A stretch of 64,000 bases of DNA. It comes from Timonella corticicola. Lineage in GTDB: Bacteria > Actinomycetota > Actinomycetes > Actinomycetales > Cellulomonadaceae. The stretch is taken from positions 160,350-224,349 of the forward strand of contig NZ_JBHUOP010000005.1 in NCBI RefSeq assembly GCF_042683685.1, written 5' to 3'. This document shows positions 1-7,393 of this stretch, one piece after another (position 1 is the first letter of the stretch; each line of letters opens with the position of its first letter). Made by a program: the position numbers and the translations under genes. The notes beneath the pieces were generated by a model, which had not been told where the DNA came from, made no database searches, and saw nothing but the letters and a program-made list of their open reading frames with translations.

Positions 1-1
1 G

Positions 2-211
2 TGGTGGAGCGCTTTAGGTAGCGACAGAAAGATAATTGCTTGGACGCTGCTCGTGTTTGGTGTGGCTGCTGTTCTGAGCGAGGTTTTTCTGGAGGCGGGA
101 TACCTCGTGTCCTTCCTCGGAGTGCTTGCAGGCGGCCTTGTTTTTCTTGCCGTTGTTCTCTGGCAGGACAGGCTCGTGAAGGGCCAAGCAAACCAGCGCG
201 GGGCCAGCTAG
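2..211 (+). CDS. 3' end of a membrane protein, truncated by the window edge
   Basis: An open frame runs in from the left edge and stops at the TAG at 209-211, giving the last 69 residues of a protein. The visible part has two hydrophobic stretches (roughly residues 12-30 and 35-53) separated by an acidic turn, followed by a short basic, hydrophilic tail, so it ends in membrane helices with a probable cytoplasmic C-terminus. It lies 37 bp upstream of nnrD on the same strand and could be cotranscribed with it. The family cannot be named from this fragment. Confidence 0.55.
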   Translation, partial: WWSALGSDRKIIAWTLLVFGVAAVLSEVFLEAGYLVSFLGVLAGGLVFLAVVLWQDRLVKGQANQRGAS

Positions 212-248
212 ACCCGCGTAAGCAATAGCGATGAGGGATGATTGATCC

Positions 249-1937
249 ATGAGGTTCGCGTATACGCCGCAGCAGATCAGGGACGCCGAGCGGCCATTGT
301 TGGAGGCCGGCGAGCCGCTGATGGCGCGTGCGGCGTTCGCGCTCTACCAGCATGTCGTGCGGGCGCTGCGTTCAAGGGTCGAACGGGGCGGACGCGTTGT
401 GGTGCTGGTTGGTCCGGGTAACAACGGCGGCGATGCACTGTTTGCCGCAGCACTGCTGGCCAAACGGCCTATCGAGGTGACGGTCGTACTCCTCGGGGAA
501 CGCGTCCACGAGGTTGGTTTGTCCGCAGTACGGTCCTCACAGGCTCGTATTGTCTCGTGCAGTAGCACCGAGATTACCGACGATCTGGTTGCGTTCATTC
601 GGTCAGCGGACACCCTCGTGGATGGCTTGTTGGGTATCGGAGCCGTTGGCGCGCCGCGCGGAAACGCCGGGAAACTTCTTCGTAGGCTTGCCCTCAACAC
701 ACCACGCGCATCCGGTGCTCACCAAACCGGCAGCGTTGCCAGAACTATCAATATCGACCGAATCGACGAGTCTGACCGACCCACCGTCATCGCAGTGGAT
801 GTGCCCTCCGGGGTTAACTGCGCGACCGGACAGGTCCAAGACCGAAACTCGATCTTGGCCGCAGACCTTACCGTAACGTTTGGGGCGCTCAAAGTTGGAC
901 TCGTCGCGGCACCGGGCTGTTTCTATGCGGGAACAATCGAAACCGTAGACATCGGACTCGAACTGCTGGGCCCCACAAGCATCTCTGGAATGGGGGATGG
1001 GGCTGGGACTGACCGGCTCGTCGGCAATGAGATTCCCATCCGTGAGTTGGAAGCCAGCGATTTCCGCAGCGACCCGCTGCTGCGGGAACTCGTAGAGCGG
1101 CCCGCGCCCGACGCGCACAAGTACACGCGCGGAGTGGCCGCAGTGTTGTCGGGGACCGCACGGTTCCCTGGGGCGGGAGTGCTCGCCACGAGCGCGGCAC
1201 TGCATTCAGGGCTTGGAATGATCCGATACCTCGGAGCGGCTGCGGTCGCGGAACGCGTGACCGCAGCGATGCCGGAAATCGTGACGGTTCCGGGGCGCGT
1301 GCAGGCGTGGACCGTGGGGTCCGGGTACGAACCAGGCGACGCAACGCGGCGCGCAGTGCTCGAAGTGCTCGGACAGCCCGAAGCCGCAGTCATCGACGCA
1401 GGAGCCATCGCGAGCCTCACCTACGAGGACACCACCTCGCTGCACGCGCGCCACATTCTGACCCCGCACGCGGGCGAACTCGCTGTGCTGCTCACTCGGC
1501 TCGGCACACCTGCCAGCCGCACCGACGTCGAAGACAACCTGCTGTCTGTCACCCGCACAGCGCACGAACTGACCGGCGCAACCATCGTGGCCAAAGGGCC
1601 AGCAACCGTCATCGCGGGTAGGAACGGAACCTACATCCAAAACGACGGGACCCCGCGACTCGCAACTGCAGGGTCGGGTGACGTGCTCGCGGGAATCCTC
1701 GTGGCCGCTGCGGCACGGGTCGTTGCGGAAGTAGAGCAAACTTCGGGTGGCGACGTATCCGCGAACGATCACATCGACTGGGCAAAGATCGCAGCCGCAG
1801 GCGTCATGCTGCACGGACTCGCCGGTCGCTTGGCGGCGGGGGAGTTGTTGGGTGACTCGGGTTCCCGCCCGTTCAGCGCAAGCCAGGTGGCGCTTGCTGT
1901 CCCGGGCGTACACGCATATCTGGCGGGCGACCGATGA
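249..1937 (+). CDS. nnrD: Bifunctional NAD(P)H-hydrate repair enzyme Nnr (epimerase + ADP-dependent dehydratase)
   Basis: The 562-residue protein repairs hydrated NADH/NADPH. The N-terminal YjeF-N epimerase half (about residues 1-225) carries the GPGNNGGDALFAA loop and AVDVPSGVN. The C-terminal ribokinase-like dehydratase half (about 280-562) carries GAGVLATSAALHSGLG, TPHAGELAVLL and the ATAGSGDVLAG active-site loop. Length fits the fused bacterial family. The ATG at 249 follows a purine-rich GAGGGATG stretch. The 3' end overlaps the next gene by 4 bp (ATGA), so the two are probably translationally coupled. An Nnr gene next to alr is a common actinobacterial arrangement. Cytosolic. Confidence 0.95.
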   Translation: MRFAYTPQQIRDAERPLLEAGEPLMARAAFALYQHVVRALRSRVERGGRVVVLVGPGNNGGDALFAAALLAKRPIEVTVVLLGERVHEVGLSAVRSSQARIVSCSSTEITDDLVAFIRSADTLVDGLLGIGAVGAPRGNAGKLLRRLALNTPRASGAHQTGSVARTINIDRIDESDRPTVIAVDVPSGVNCATGQVQDRNSILAADLTVTFGALKVGLVAAPGCFYAGTIETVDIGLELLGPTSISGMGDGAGTDRLVGNEIPIRELEASDFRSDPLLRELVERPAPDAHKYTRGVAAVLSGTARFPGAGVLATSAALHSGLGMIRYLGAAAVAERVTAAMPEIVTVPGRVQAWTVGSGYEPGDATRRAVLEVLGQPEAAVIDAGAIASLTYEDTTSLHARHILTPHAGELAVLLTRLGTPASRTDVEDNLLSVTRTAHELTGATIVAKGPATVIAGRNGTYIQNDGTPRLATAGSGDVLAGILVAAAARVVAEVEQTSGGDVSANDHIDWAKIAAAGVMLHGLAGRLAAGELLGDSGSRPFSASQVALAVPGVHAYLAGDR

Positions 1938-2713
1938 CCGCTCACACGGACCGGGCGCAGCAGGTCGAACTCCGGGAGGACCACGCCGCGCAGTTCCTTG
2001 CCTCACGCATCGTGGAACGCATTGACGGGCAAAACACGACGACACGGTTGGACTTTGGCGCGGCCATAGCAGGGCTGGTCAGCCGCAGCTCTGACAGTGC
2101 GGGGGAGTCGCGTGGCGACGATACGGCTGGGCAAGCGAGCACCGAACGATTGCTTGTCGGGATTGTCGGCGCCCCTGGCGCCGGGAAATCGACTATAACT
2201 GCGGCAGTTGCCGAACTCCTCAGCGCTCGCGGGATCGATACCGCGATCCTGCCGATGGACGGATTCCACCTGTCCAATGTGCAACTTGGGAGGCTCGGGC
2301 TCAGTCAGGTGAAAGGTGCTCCGCAGACCTTTGACGCTGCGGGATTCGTGGGGTTGCTACGGCGGATTGTGCAGGGGCATCAGGACGTGTATGTGCCCGT
2401 GTTTCACCGTGAGATCGAAGAATCCTATGCGGCGGATGGGGTTGTGAGCGTTGCGGCGCAGGTGGTCCTGATCGAGGGAAACTACCTGCTGCTTGATGAC
2501 TGGGGTTTTGAGCCGGTGCGGTCGCTGCTCAGCGAAAGTTGGTATCTCGCACCAGATGAACAAGTGCGTATCGATCGTCTCGTGCTGCGACACGTGCACC
2601 ATGGGCGCAGTCCACAGGACGCGATCGAGTGGGCGCTTGGAACAGATCAACGTAATGCCGAACTCATAGCGGCTTCGTGTGATCGCGCTGATCTGATCGT
2701 GCACCTAACCTAA
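1934..2713 (+). CDS. P-loop nucleoside/nucleotide kinase family protein (PanK/uridine-kinase-like fold)
   Basis: A 259-residue cytosolic kinase-like protein. The first ~70 residues are variable. A Walker A loop GAPGAGKST follows near residues 79-87, then LPMDGFHLSN, which is typical of the uridine kinase/pantothenate kinase/YggC-type group. It also has VLIEGNYLLLD and an arginine-containing lid segment (RLVLRHVHHGRS). The real substrate is not evident: relatives are annotated as nucleoside kinase, fructose transport-linked kinase or nucleoside triphosphate hydrolase. It overlaps nnrD by 4 bp, so it is probably in one transcript and may act in cofactor or nucleotide salvage. The function beyond kinase is inference. 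Confidence 0.8.
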   Translation: MTAHTDRAQQVELREDHAAQFLASRIVERIDGQNTTTRLDFGAAIAGLVSRSSDSAGESRGDDTAGQASTERLLVGIVGAPGAGKSTITAAVAELLSARGIDTAILPMDGFHLSNVQLGRLGLSQVKGAPQTFDAAGFVGLLRRIVQGHQDVYVPVFHREIEESYAADGVVSVAAQVVLIEGNYLLLDDWGFEPVRSLLSESWYLAPDEQVRIDRLVLRHVHHGRSPQDAIEWALGTDQRNAELIAASCDRADLIVHLT

Positions 2714-2727
2714 CTGCTCGTGGCTAG

Positions 2728-2820
2728 GACCTTGGTTGGGGTTACCGACATGGTGATTTTCCGGGATCAACAACCAAGGAAAAGGACCTTAATTCCGGAA
2801 AATCACCATACGGTTTTCCG
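2728..2820 (+). repeat. Nested inverted repeats between the kinase gene and alr
   Basis: A perfect 15-bp inverted repeat (2750-2764 with 2795-2809) has a 30-base loop. The loop base pairs alternatively with upstream sequence (CCTTGGTTG at 2730-2738 with CAACCAAGG at 2771-2779). The right arm can also pair with TTTTCCG at 2814-2820. Mutually exclusive hairpins are therefore possible. There is no U-tract, so it is not an obvious intrinsic terminator. Confidence 0.6.
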
Positions 2821-2883
2821 AAAGTCTGGTGAAAGTTCTGTGGGAGGTGCACTGCGGCGAGGTCTCCGAAACAACCTCGGTGA

Positions 2884-2889
2884 GAGAAT
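2884..2889 (+). promoter_or_regulatory. Candidate -10 box of a leaderless alr transcript
   Basis: GAGAAT sits exactly six bases before the GTG start of alr at 2896, the same spacing seen at several other genes in this window. No convincing Shine-Dalgarno sequence precedes the GTG, so a leaderless message is likely. Confidence 0.4.
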
Positions 2890-2895
2890 GGGACG

Positions 2896-4110
2896 GTGAC
2901 GACACCAGACCCCGCACAAAACACCCGTCCGCACTTTGACTACTACACCGGTCGAGCCGTTGTGAACCTCGCCGCGATCAGGCATAACGTCGCGCTCATG
3001 CGGGAGAAGGTGCGCAGCCATTCGCCGCACACCCAGATCATGGCGGTGGTGAAGGGCGGCGCGTACGGGCACGGGTTGATCGAGTCGGCACGGGCGAGCG
3101 CACAGGGTGGTGCAACCTGGTTCGGAACCGCTCAGGCAAGCGAAGCCCTCGAACTACGAAGAGCTGGATTCGATCAGCGGATTTTGACCTGGCTGCACAC
3201 GCCAGGGATTGATTTTGCGGAACTCATCAGGCATGACATTGACATTTCTGTAGCCGGACCCTGGGCTGTCTCCGCCGTGCGTGACGCTGCCCGCGAGGTA
3301 GGGAAGCCCGCGCGTGTGCATCTCAAGGTTGATACGGGACTGGGGCGGAACGGTGTGACCCTCGCAGACCTGGACCAGATGCTCGTTCCGCTCATTGCGG
3401 CGCAGGACGAGGGGACACTTGAGTTCGTTGGAATCTGGTCGCACTTTGCGTTCGCGGATGAACCCGAAAACCCCACGGTGTTGGCGCAGGCGGAAACGTT
3501 TAAGCAGGCGATAGCCCAGGCAGAGGCGGCTGGTGCTCATCTTGAGGTTCGCCACCTCGCAAACTCTGCGGCAACCCTGCTCAACCCGAGCGTCTACTAC
3601 GACCTGGTACGTCCGGGACTCTCCGTGTATGGACTGTCTCCCGCGCCCCAGATCGGGGATGCCGCGCACTTCGGTCTCATCCCAGCGATGACCCTGGAAG
3701 CCGACATCGCCACCGTCAAGAAACTGCCTGCAGGGCACGGAGTCTCCTACAGCCACCAGTACCACACCGAAGAGGACACACGAATCGGTGTTGTGCCGTT
3801 GGGGTATGCGGATGGCATCTTCCGTCACGCGTCGGGCACCGCTGATCGCGGCGGACTGGGCGCTCCGATTCAGATCGGTGACCAGCGAGTTTCCATTGCT
3901 GGACGGGTATGCATGGATCAGTTCGTGGTCGATCTTGGACCCGATACGAGAACGGTCCCCGGGGATACCGCCATCCTCTTCGGTGATCCCGCCACCGGCG
4001 TTCCAGGCGCAGAAGACTGGGCCGTTGCCGCCGGAACGATTTCCTATGAGATTGTCACTCGCGTGGGTGAGCGTGTCCCGCGGGTCTACATTGACGACGA
4101 ACCGGTCTAG
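2896..4110 (+). CDS. alr: Alanine racemase
   Basis: A 404-residue PLP enzyme that interconverts L- and D-alanine for peptidoglycan. The fold-III PLP barrel is N-terminal, with the PLP-binding lysine at residue 53 in VVKGGAYGHG; many homologues have A-D/N where this has G-G. The C-terminal domain carries the catalytic tyrosine region GVSYSHQY, PLGYADG and GRVCMDQFVVDLG. Length is usual for the family. The GTG start at 2896 is chosen because a -10-like box lies six bases upstream and the downstream sequence matches the family N-terminus. Cytosolic and essential in most bacteria lacking a second racemase. Confidence 0.95.
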   Translation: MTTPDPAQNTRPHFDYYTGRAVVNLAAIRHNVALMREKVRSHSPHTQIMAVVKGGAYGHGLIESARASAQGGATWFGTAQASEALELRRAGFDQRILTWLHTPGIDFAELIRHDIDISVAGPWAVSAVRDAAREVGKPARVHLKVDTGLGRNGVTLADLDQMLVPLIAAQDEGTLEFVGIWSHFAFADEPENPTVLAQAETFKQAIAQAEAAGAHLEVRHLANSAATLLNPSVYYDLVRPGLSVYGLSPAPQIGDAAHFGLIPAMTLEADIATVKKLPAGHGVSYSHQYHTEEDTRIGVVPLGYADGIFRHASGTADRGGLGAPIQIGDQRVSIAGRVCMDQFVVDLGPDTRTVPGDTAILFGDPATGVPGAEDWAVAAGTISYEIVTRVGERVPRVYIDDEPV

Positions 4111-4140
4111 TTAGTCCTCCACTTCACCTCCCAGCCCACG

Positions 4141-4198
4141 CGCGCTGGGAGGTGAGGCGCTCGGCGACGCGCCGGACTCGTCGACAATCCAACACTGC
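4141..4198 (+). repeat. 58-bp direct repeat, copy 1
   Basis: It begins CGCGCTGGGA and ends AACACTGC. Copy 2 (4344-4401) has the same length and about 47 of 58 identical positions, including a continuous 19-bp block ending GACTCGTCG. The two copies bracket a 67-bp palindrome. The core ACTCGTCGNNAAT recurs in intergenic DNA near 17982, 55328 and 60893. Confidence 0.7.
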
Positions 4199-4230
4199 TG
4201 CGCTCGCTGCGACGTTTGTCCCCCGAAAAC

Positions 4231-4297
4231 CGATGGGACATAATTCGTCCAAGCACACAGGAAAAGTAGGTGTAGTTGGGCTGTTTTGGCCCCATCG
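4231..4297 (+). repeat. 67-bp palindromic element, copy A (decayed)
   Basis: It starts CGATGGGA and ends GCCCCATCG, as in the other copies of this family, and is exactly 67 bp. Only about 14 of the outer 22 positions still pair, so this copy is degenerate. It is followed directly by a short hairpin, CTGTTTG-aggc-CCAAACAG with a one-base offset, at 4298-4317. It lies in the alr-tsaE gap (4111-4441), which otherwise holds no gene. Confidence 0.6.
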
Positions 4298-4343
4298 ACT
4301 GTTTGAGGCCCAAACAGGGCTGGGCTGAGTAACCAGACTCAAC

Positions 4344-4401
4344 CGCGCTGGGAAGCGGGGTATGGGACGACGCGCCGGACTCGTCGGCAATCTAACACTG
4401 C
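4344..4401 (+). repeat. 58-bp direct repeat, copy 2
   Basis: Partner of 4141-4198, in the same orientation, about 81% identical by hand count. It ends 28 bp before the tsaE promoter box. Confidence 0.7.
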
Positions 4402-4429
4402 CGTGTCAGTTGCCACCGGAAAATAAGAG

Positions 4430-4435
4430 GATAAT
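4430..4435 (+). promoter_or_regulatory. Candidate -10 box of tsaE (leaderless)
   Basis: GATAAT lies six bases before the GTG at 4442. No ribosome binding site is visible. Confidence 0.45.
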
Positions 4436-4441
4436 GGACCC

Positions 4442-4975
4442 GTGGTAAACGTTTTGACTTTCTCCGCGCAACTGACGCAGGCGGAACAGACTCGTGCATT
4501 CGGCGAGGCGCTCGCAACCATGCTGCGGGCAGGAGACCTGGTCATGCTGACCGGTGACCTTGGTGCCGGCAAAACCACCCTCACACAGGGCCTCGGTAAG
4601 GGGCTTGGCGTGCGTGGACAGGTGGCATCGCCGACCTTCATCATCGCGCGGGAACACCCCTCACTGGCTGATGGGCCTGCACTCGTGCACGTTGATGCGT
4701 ATCGGCTCGGGTCACTCGACGAAGTGGACGCGCTTGACCTGGACTCCTCGCTCGAAGAGGCCGTCACCGTCGTGGAATGGGGCACCGGCCTGGTTGAGGG
4801 TATCGCCGATGACCGCATCGAGATCACCCTGAACCGCCCGCACGGCGGCCTGGACACGACCGACCTCGAAACCGCCGAAGCTGAGACCGGGGTGCGCGAA
4901 CTGACCTTGAGCGCGCACGGCGCACGGTGGGCTGAGGCCGACTTCGGCTCGCTCCCAGGCCTCATCCGTGCCTAG
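4442..4975 (+). CDS. tsaE: tRNA threonylcarbamoyladenosine biosynthesis ATPase TsaE
   Basis: A 177-residue P-loop ATPase that works with TsaB and TsaD to make t6A at position 37 of ANN-decoding tRNAs. The Walker A motif GDLGAGKTTLTQG lies near residues 39-51, followed by SPTFI, HVDAYRLGS and VVEWG, all hallmark TsaE motifs. It is slightly longer than many homologues because of a ~25-residue C-terminal extension. It begins a run tsaE-tsaB-rimI-(sseA)-tsaD on the same strand. The GTG start is supported by the -10-like box at a leaderless distance. Confidence 0.95.
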   Translation: MVNVLTFSAQLTQAEQTRAFGEALATMLRAGDLVMLTGDLGAGKTTLTQGLGKGLGVRGQVASPTFIIAREHPSLADGPALVHVDAYRLGSLDEVDALDLDSSLEEAVTVVEWGTGLVEGIADDRIEITLNRPHGGLDTTDLETAEAETGVRELTLSAHGARWAEADFGSLPGLIRA

Positions 4976-5048
4976 TGGCCTGGCAGTACATTAACGTTCG
5001 TATCCCTTTGCCCCAAGCATCATCCCAACCACGACAGGAACTCGAGTA

Positions 5049-5756
5049 ATGACCGTTCTGATCGTAGACACCTCTGCCGCCGTGTCGGCAGCGCTCCTGA
5101 GCGATGACGGCACCGAACGTGCCAGCCGCACTATCCGTGAGCAGCGCCGCCATGCCGAACTGTTGACCCCGCTCGTGGCGGAACTGTTGGCGGAGGCAGG
5201 GCTGGACTCGTCGGACGTGACGGAAGTTGTGAGTGGCACCGGTCCGGCTCCGTTCACTGGTCTACGCGTGGGACTCGTGACCGCCCGGACGTTCGCGTTC
5301 GGTGTGGGTACGCAGGCGTTGGGCGTGTGCTCGTTGGATGCGCTCGCGGCGCAGGCTGCTGCCCGCTATTCGTTGGATGAGGGTGCCGAGGTGCTTGTGG
5401 TGACGGATGCCCGCCGGCGCGAGGTCTACTACGCCCGCTACCAAGTTGGCCGGTTGGATGCGTTTGGCGCGGTTGAAGTCACCGCTGTCGCTGGTCCGGA
5501 GGTTGCGTCCGCTGCCGATGTGGTTGCGCAAGGCCTTGCCGAGGGTGCGATCGTGGTCGGTGAAGGTGCGACGCTCTATGCTTCCGTGTTTGAGGGCAGC
5601 GACGTCCGCACAGACATCGAGGTTCCGTCTCCCGTCACGCTTGGTCGTCTGGCCCTGGCCCGTGCGGCGCGCGGCGAAGATCAACCCACGACTCCGCTCT
5701 ATCTGCGCCGCCCAGACGCGCAAGTGCCCACGAGCCGCAAGCGGGCGCTCGGATGA
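5049..5756 (+). CDS. tsaB: tRNA threonylcarbamoyladenosine biosynthesis protein TsaB
   Basis: A 235-residue ASKHA-fold pseudo-ATPase that dimerises with TsaD. The N-terminus VLIVDTSAAVSAAL, the GTGPAPFTGLRVGLVTARTFAF segment and VTDARRREVYYARY are typical of TsaB. The ATG at 5049 is preceded by AGGAA. The last 4 bp overlap rimI (ATGA), indicating coupling. The C-terminal TPLYLRRPDA motif is common where tsaB and rimI are adjacent. Confidence 0.95.
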   Translation: MTVLIVDTSAAVSAALLSDDGTERASRTIREQRRHAELLTPLVAELLAEAGLDSSDVTEVVSGTGPAPFTGLRVGLVTARTFAFGVGTQALGVCSLDALAAQAAARYSLDEGAEVLVVTDARRREVYYARYQVGRLDAFGAVEVTAVAGPEVASAADVVAQGLAEGAIVVGEGATLYASVFEGSDVRTDIEVPSPVTLGRLALARAARGEDQPTTPLYLRRPDAQVPTSRKRALG

Positions 5757-6235
5757 CAGTCGTCTCTCGCGATCAGGTCACCCTGCGCGCCATGCGCAGC
5801 GGCGATCTGCCGCGCGTGGCCGCGCTTGAGGTCGAACTCTTCGGTGTCGGCGCGTGGAGTCCTGCAATGTTGGAGGGTGAGTTTGCCGGGCCGGGTTGGT
5901 ATGTCGTCGCCACTGCGCCGGGAACCATTCCGGGTGCTGAACTCGTGGTTGGCTATGCTGGCCTGCAGTGCGACGGTGAAACCGCCGACATCACCACGAT
6001 TGGCGTTGCACCACAGGCGCAACGCCTTGGGATTGGCTCGATGCTTCTTGAAGCGCTGCATGAACGCGCTCGTTCACTGGGTGCCAGTGCGGTTTTCCTT
6101 GAAGTTGCCGTCACGAACTCCGCTGCCATCTCGCTTTACGAACGTTACGGATATGAGCGGCTTGGCGTGCGCAAACGTTATTATCAGCCGGAAAATCTCG
6201 ACGCATACACGATGCGCCTGACCCTGGAAAGCTAG
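5753..6235 (+). CDS. rimI: Ribosomal protein S18-alanine N-acetyltransferase RimI (GNAT)
   Basis: A 160-residue GNAT acetyltransferase. The acetyl-CoA binding loop is GVAPQAQRLGIGSMLL (about residues 87-102), then FLEVAVTNSAAISLYERYGY and GVRKRYYQPENLDAYTM, all diagnostic of RimI. It is predicted to acetylate the N-terminus of ribosomal protein S18; in actinobacteria other N-termini may also be substrates. It overlaps tsaB by 4 bp and lies 2 bp from the next gene, so it sits inside a tight operon. Confidence 0.93.
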   Translation: MTVVSRDQVTLRAMRSGDLPRVAALEVELFGVGAWSPAMLEGEFAGPGWYVVATAPGTIPGAELVVGYAGLQCDGETADITTIGVAPQAQRLGIGSMLLEALHERARSLGASAVFLEVAVTNSAAISLYERYGYERLGVRKRYYQPENLDAYTMRLTLES

Positions 6236-6237
6236 GT

Positions 6238-7239
6238 ATGTCAGAAACTTACAGTCGCATTTTTATCACTGCGAGCGAGCTCGCCGAGTTGATCTTTGAT
6301 GAGCCTGCCGGGTTGGGTTCTGCTGGTTCATCGGGGGTGGCTGCGATGCAGCCGCTCATTGCCGACGATACCCAGCTTCGGGTACTCGACGTGCGCTGGC
6401 AGTTGGGCCGCTCCGATGGAAGTGCGCAGCACATGGAAGCGCATATTCCCGGTGCCGTGTATGTGGATCTTGAAACAGAACTTGCTGTAGCGCATGGTGA
6501 CGGGCACGCTGGCGTTCTTGTCTCCGAGGGCGGGCGGCATCCACTTCCCGCACGTGAAGACTTCACCCGTGCGGTGCGGAGCTGGGGTATCAGCGATTCC
6601 TCGACTGTGGTCGTATACGACGCCGTCGGTGGTACCTCTGCGGCCAGAGCCTGGTGGATGTTACGCAACGCAGGGCTTGCCGATGTGCGCATCCTAGATG
6701 GTGGGCTGCCTGCCTGGACAGCCGCAGGGTATGCGGTCGAAGCCGGGGACGTGCAGATTGCCGCCTCCGATATCGTGCTTGGCGAGGGACACATGCCAAC
6801 CATCACGATCGACCAAGCTGCAGCTTGGCCCGAAGAGGGAATCCTGATCGACGCGCGCGCCGCCGAACGTTACCGAGGTGAGGTTGAACCCGTTGACCCG
6901 CGAGCTGGCCACATCCCCGGTGCCATTAGCGTCCCTACGTTTTCGCACCTGGGCGAGGCTGGGATGCTGCGTTCCACCACGGAACTGATCGAGGCTTTTG
7001 AAGAAGCCGGGGTGATTGACCCGCAGGTTCAGGACGGGTGCGGTGGGGCTGTTTCGATTGATGTTCCAGTTGCCGTGTACTGCGGTTCAGGCGTGACAGC
7101 CTCGCACGAGATTGCTGTTCTCGCATCACTGGGAATCGAGGCCTCACTCTTCCCGGGGTCGTGGTCGCAATGGTCAAACAACCCTGAGCGGCCCGTTGCC
7201 ACCGGAACGGATGAGTTCGATGAAGACTACACCGGCTGA
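6238..7239 (+). CDS. sseA: 3-mercaptopyruvate / thiosulfate sulfurtransferase (two rhodanese domains)
   Basis: A 333-residue tandem rhodanese. The N-terminal inactive domain holds VLDVRWQLG and HIPGAVYVDLE. The C-terminal catalytic domain holds LIDARAAERYRGE, HIPGAISVP and the active-site loop VYCGSGVTASHE. The loop CGSGVTA is the form seen in 3-mercaptopyruvate sulfurtransferases rather than classical rhodanese (CRKGVT), so the MST activity is preferred. It starts 2 bp after rimI, making it an unusual passenger in the t6A operon. The gene is followed at once by a 90-bp repeat also found after cysN. Confidence 0.88.
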   Translation: MSETYSRIFITASELAELIFDEPAGLGSAGSSGVAAMQPLIADDTQLRVLDVRWQLGRSDGSAQHMEAHIPGAVYVDLETELAVAHGDGHAGVLVSEGGRHPLPAREDFTRAVRSWGISDSSTVVVYDAVGGTSAARAWWMLRNAGLADVRILDGGLPAWTAAGYAVEAGDVQIAASDIVLGEGHMPTITIDQAAAWPEEGILIDARAAERYRGEVEPVDPRAGHIPGAISVPTFSHLGEAGMLRSTTELIEAFEEAGVIDPQVQDGCGGAVSIDVPVAVYCGSGVTASHEIAVLASLGIEASLFPGSWSQWSNNPERPVATGTDEFDEDYTG

Positions 7240-7249
7240 CAAAACTACA

Positions 7250-7340
7250 CTTGTTACGGACAAAGTAGTGCAGCGGAGGGTAGGGGTTTCGCGGAGCAAA
7301 CCCTACCGAAGCGTAATGAATGTAGTTCGTAACTAACAAG
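7250..7340 (+). repeat. ~90-bp structured repeat, copy 1 (after sseA)
   Basis: Nearly the same sequence occurs on the minus strand at 48805-48893 between cysN and cysG. The first 27 bases from TGTTACGGAC are identical, as is the central TTTCGCGGAGCAAA. An internal hairpin (GGTAGGGGTTT with AAACCCTACC) and imperfect terminal complementarity (TGTTACGGAC with GTTCGTAACTAACA) suggest a folded RNA or a miniature mobile element. Confidence 0.75.
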
Positions 7341-7360
7341 CAAAACTGCACACGTACGGA

Positions 7361-7393
7361 TATAAAGGAGAAGCCCACACGGGCTAGGGGCAC
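7361..7393 (+). promoter_or_regulatory. tsaD translation-initiation region with hairpin spacer
   Basis: A strong AAAGGAG (7364-7370) lies 23 bases before the ATG, too far for normal use. A 5-bp hairpin AGCCC-ACAC-GGGCT (7372-7385) between them would bring it close if folded. TATAAA at 7361-7366 could also be a -10 box. A second weak AGGGG lies three bases before the ATG. Confidence 0.35.
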
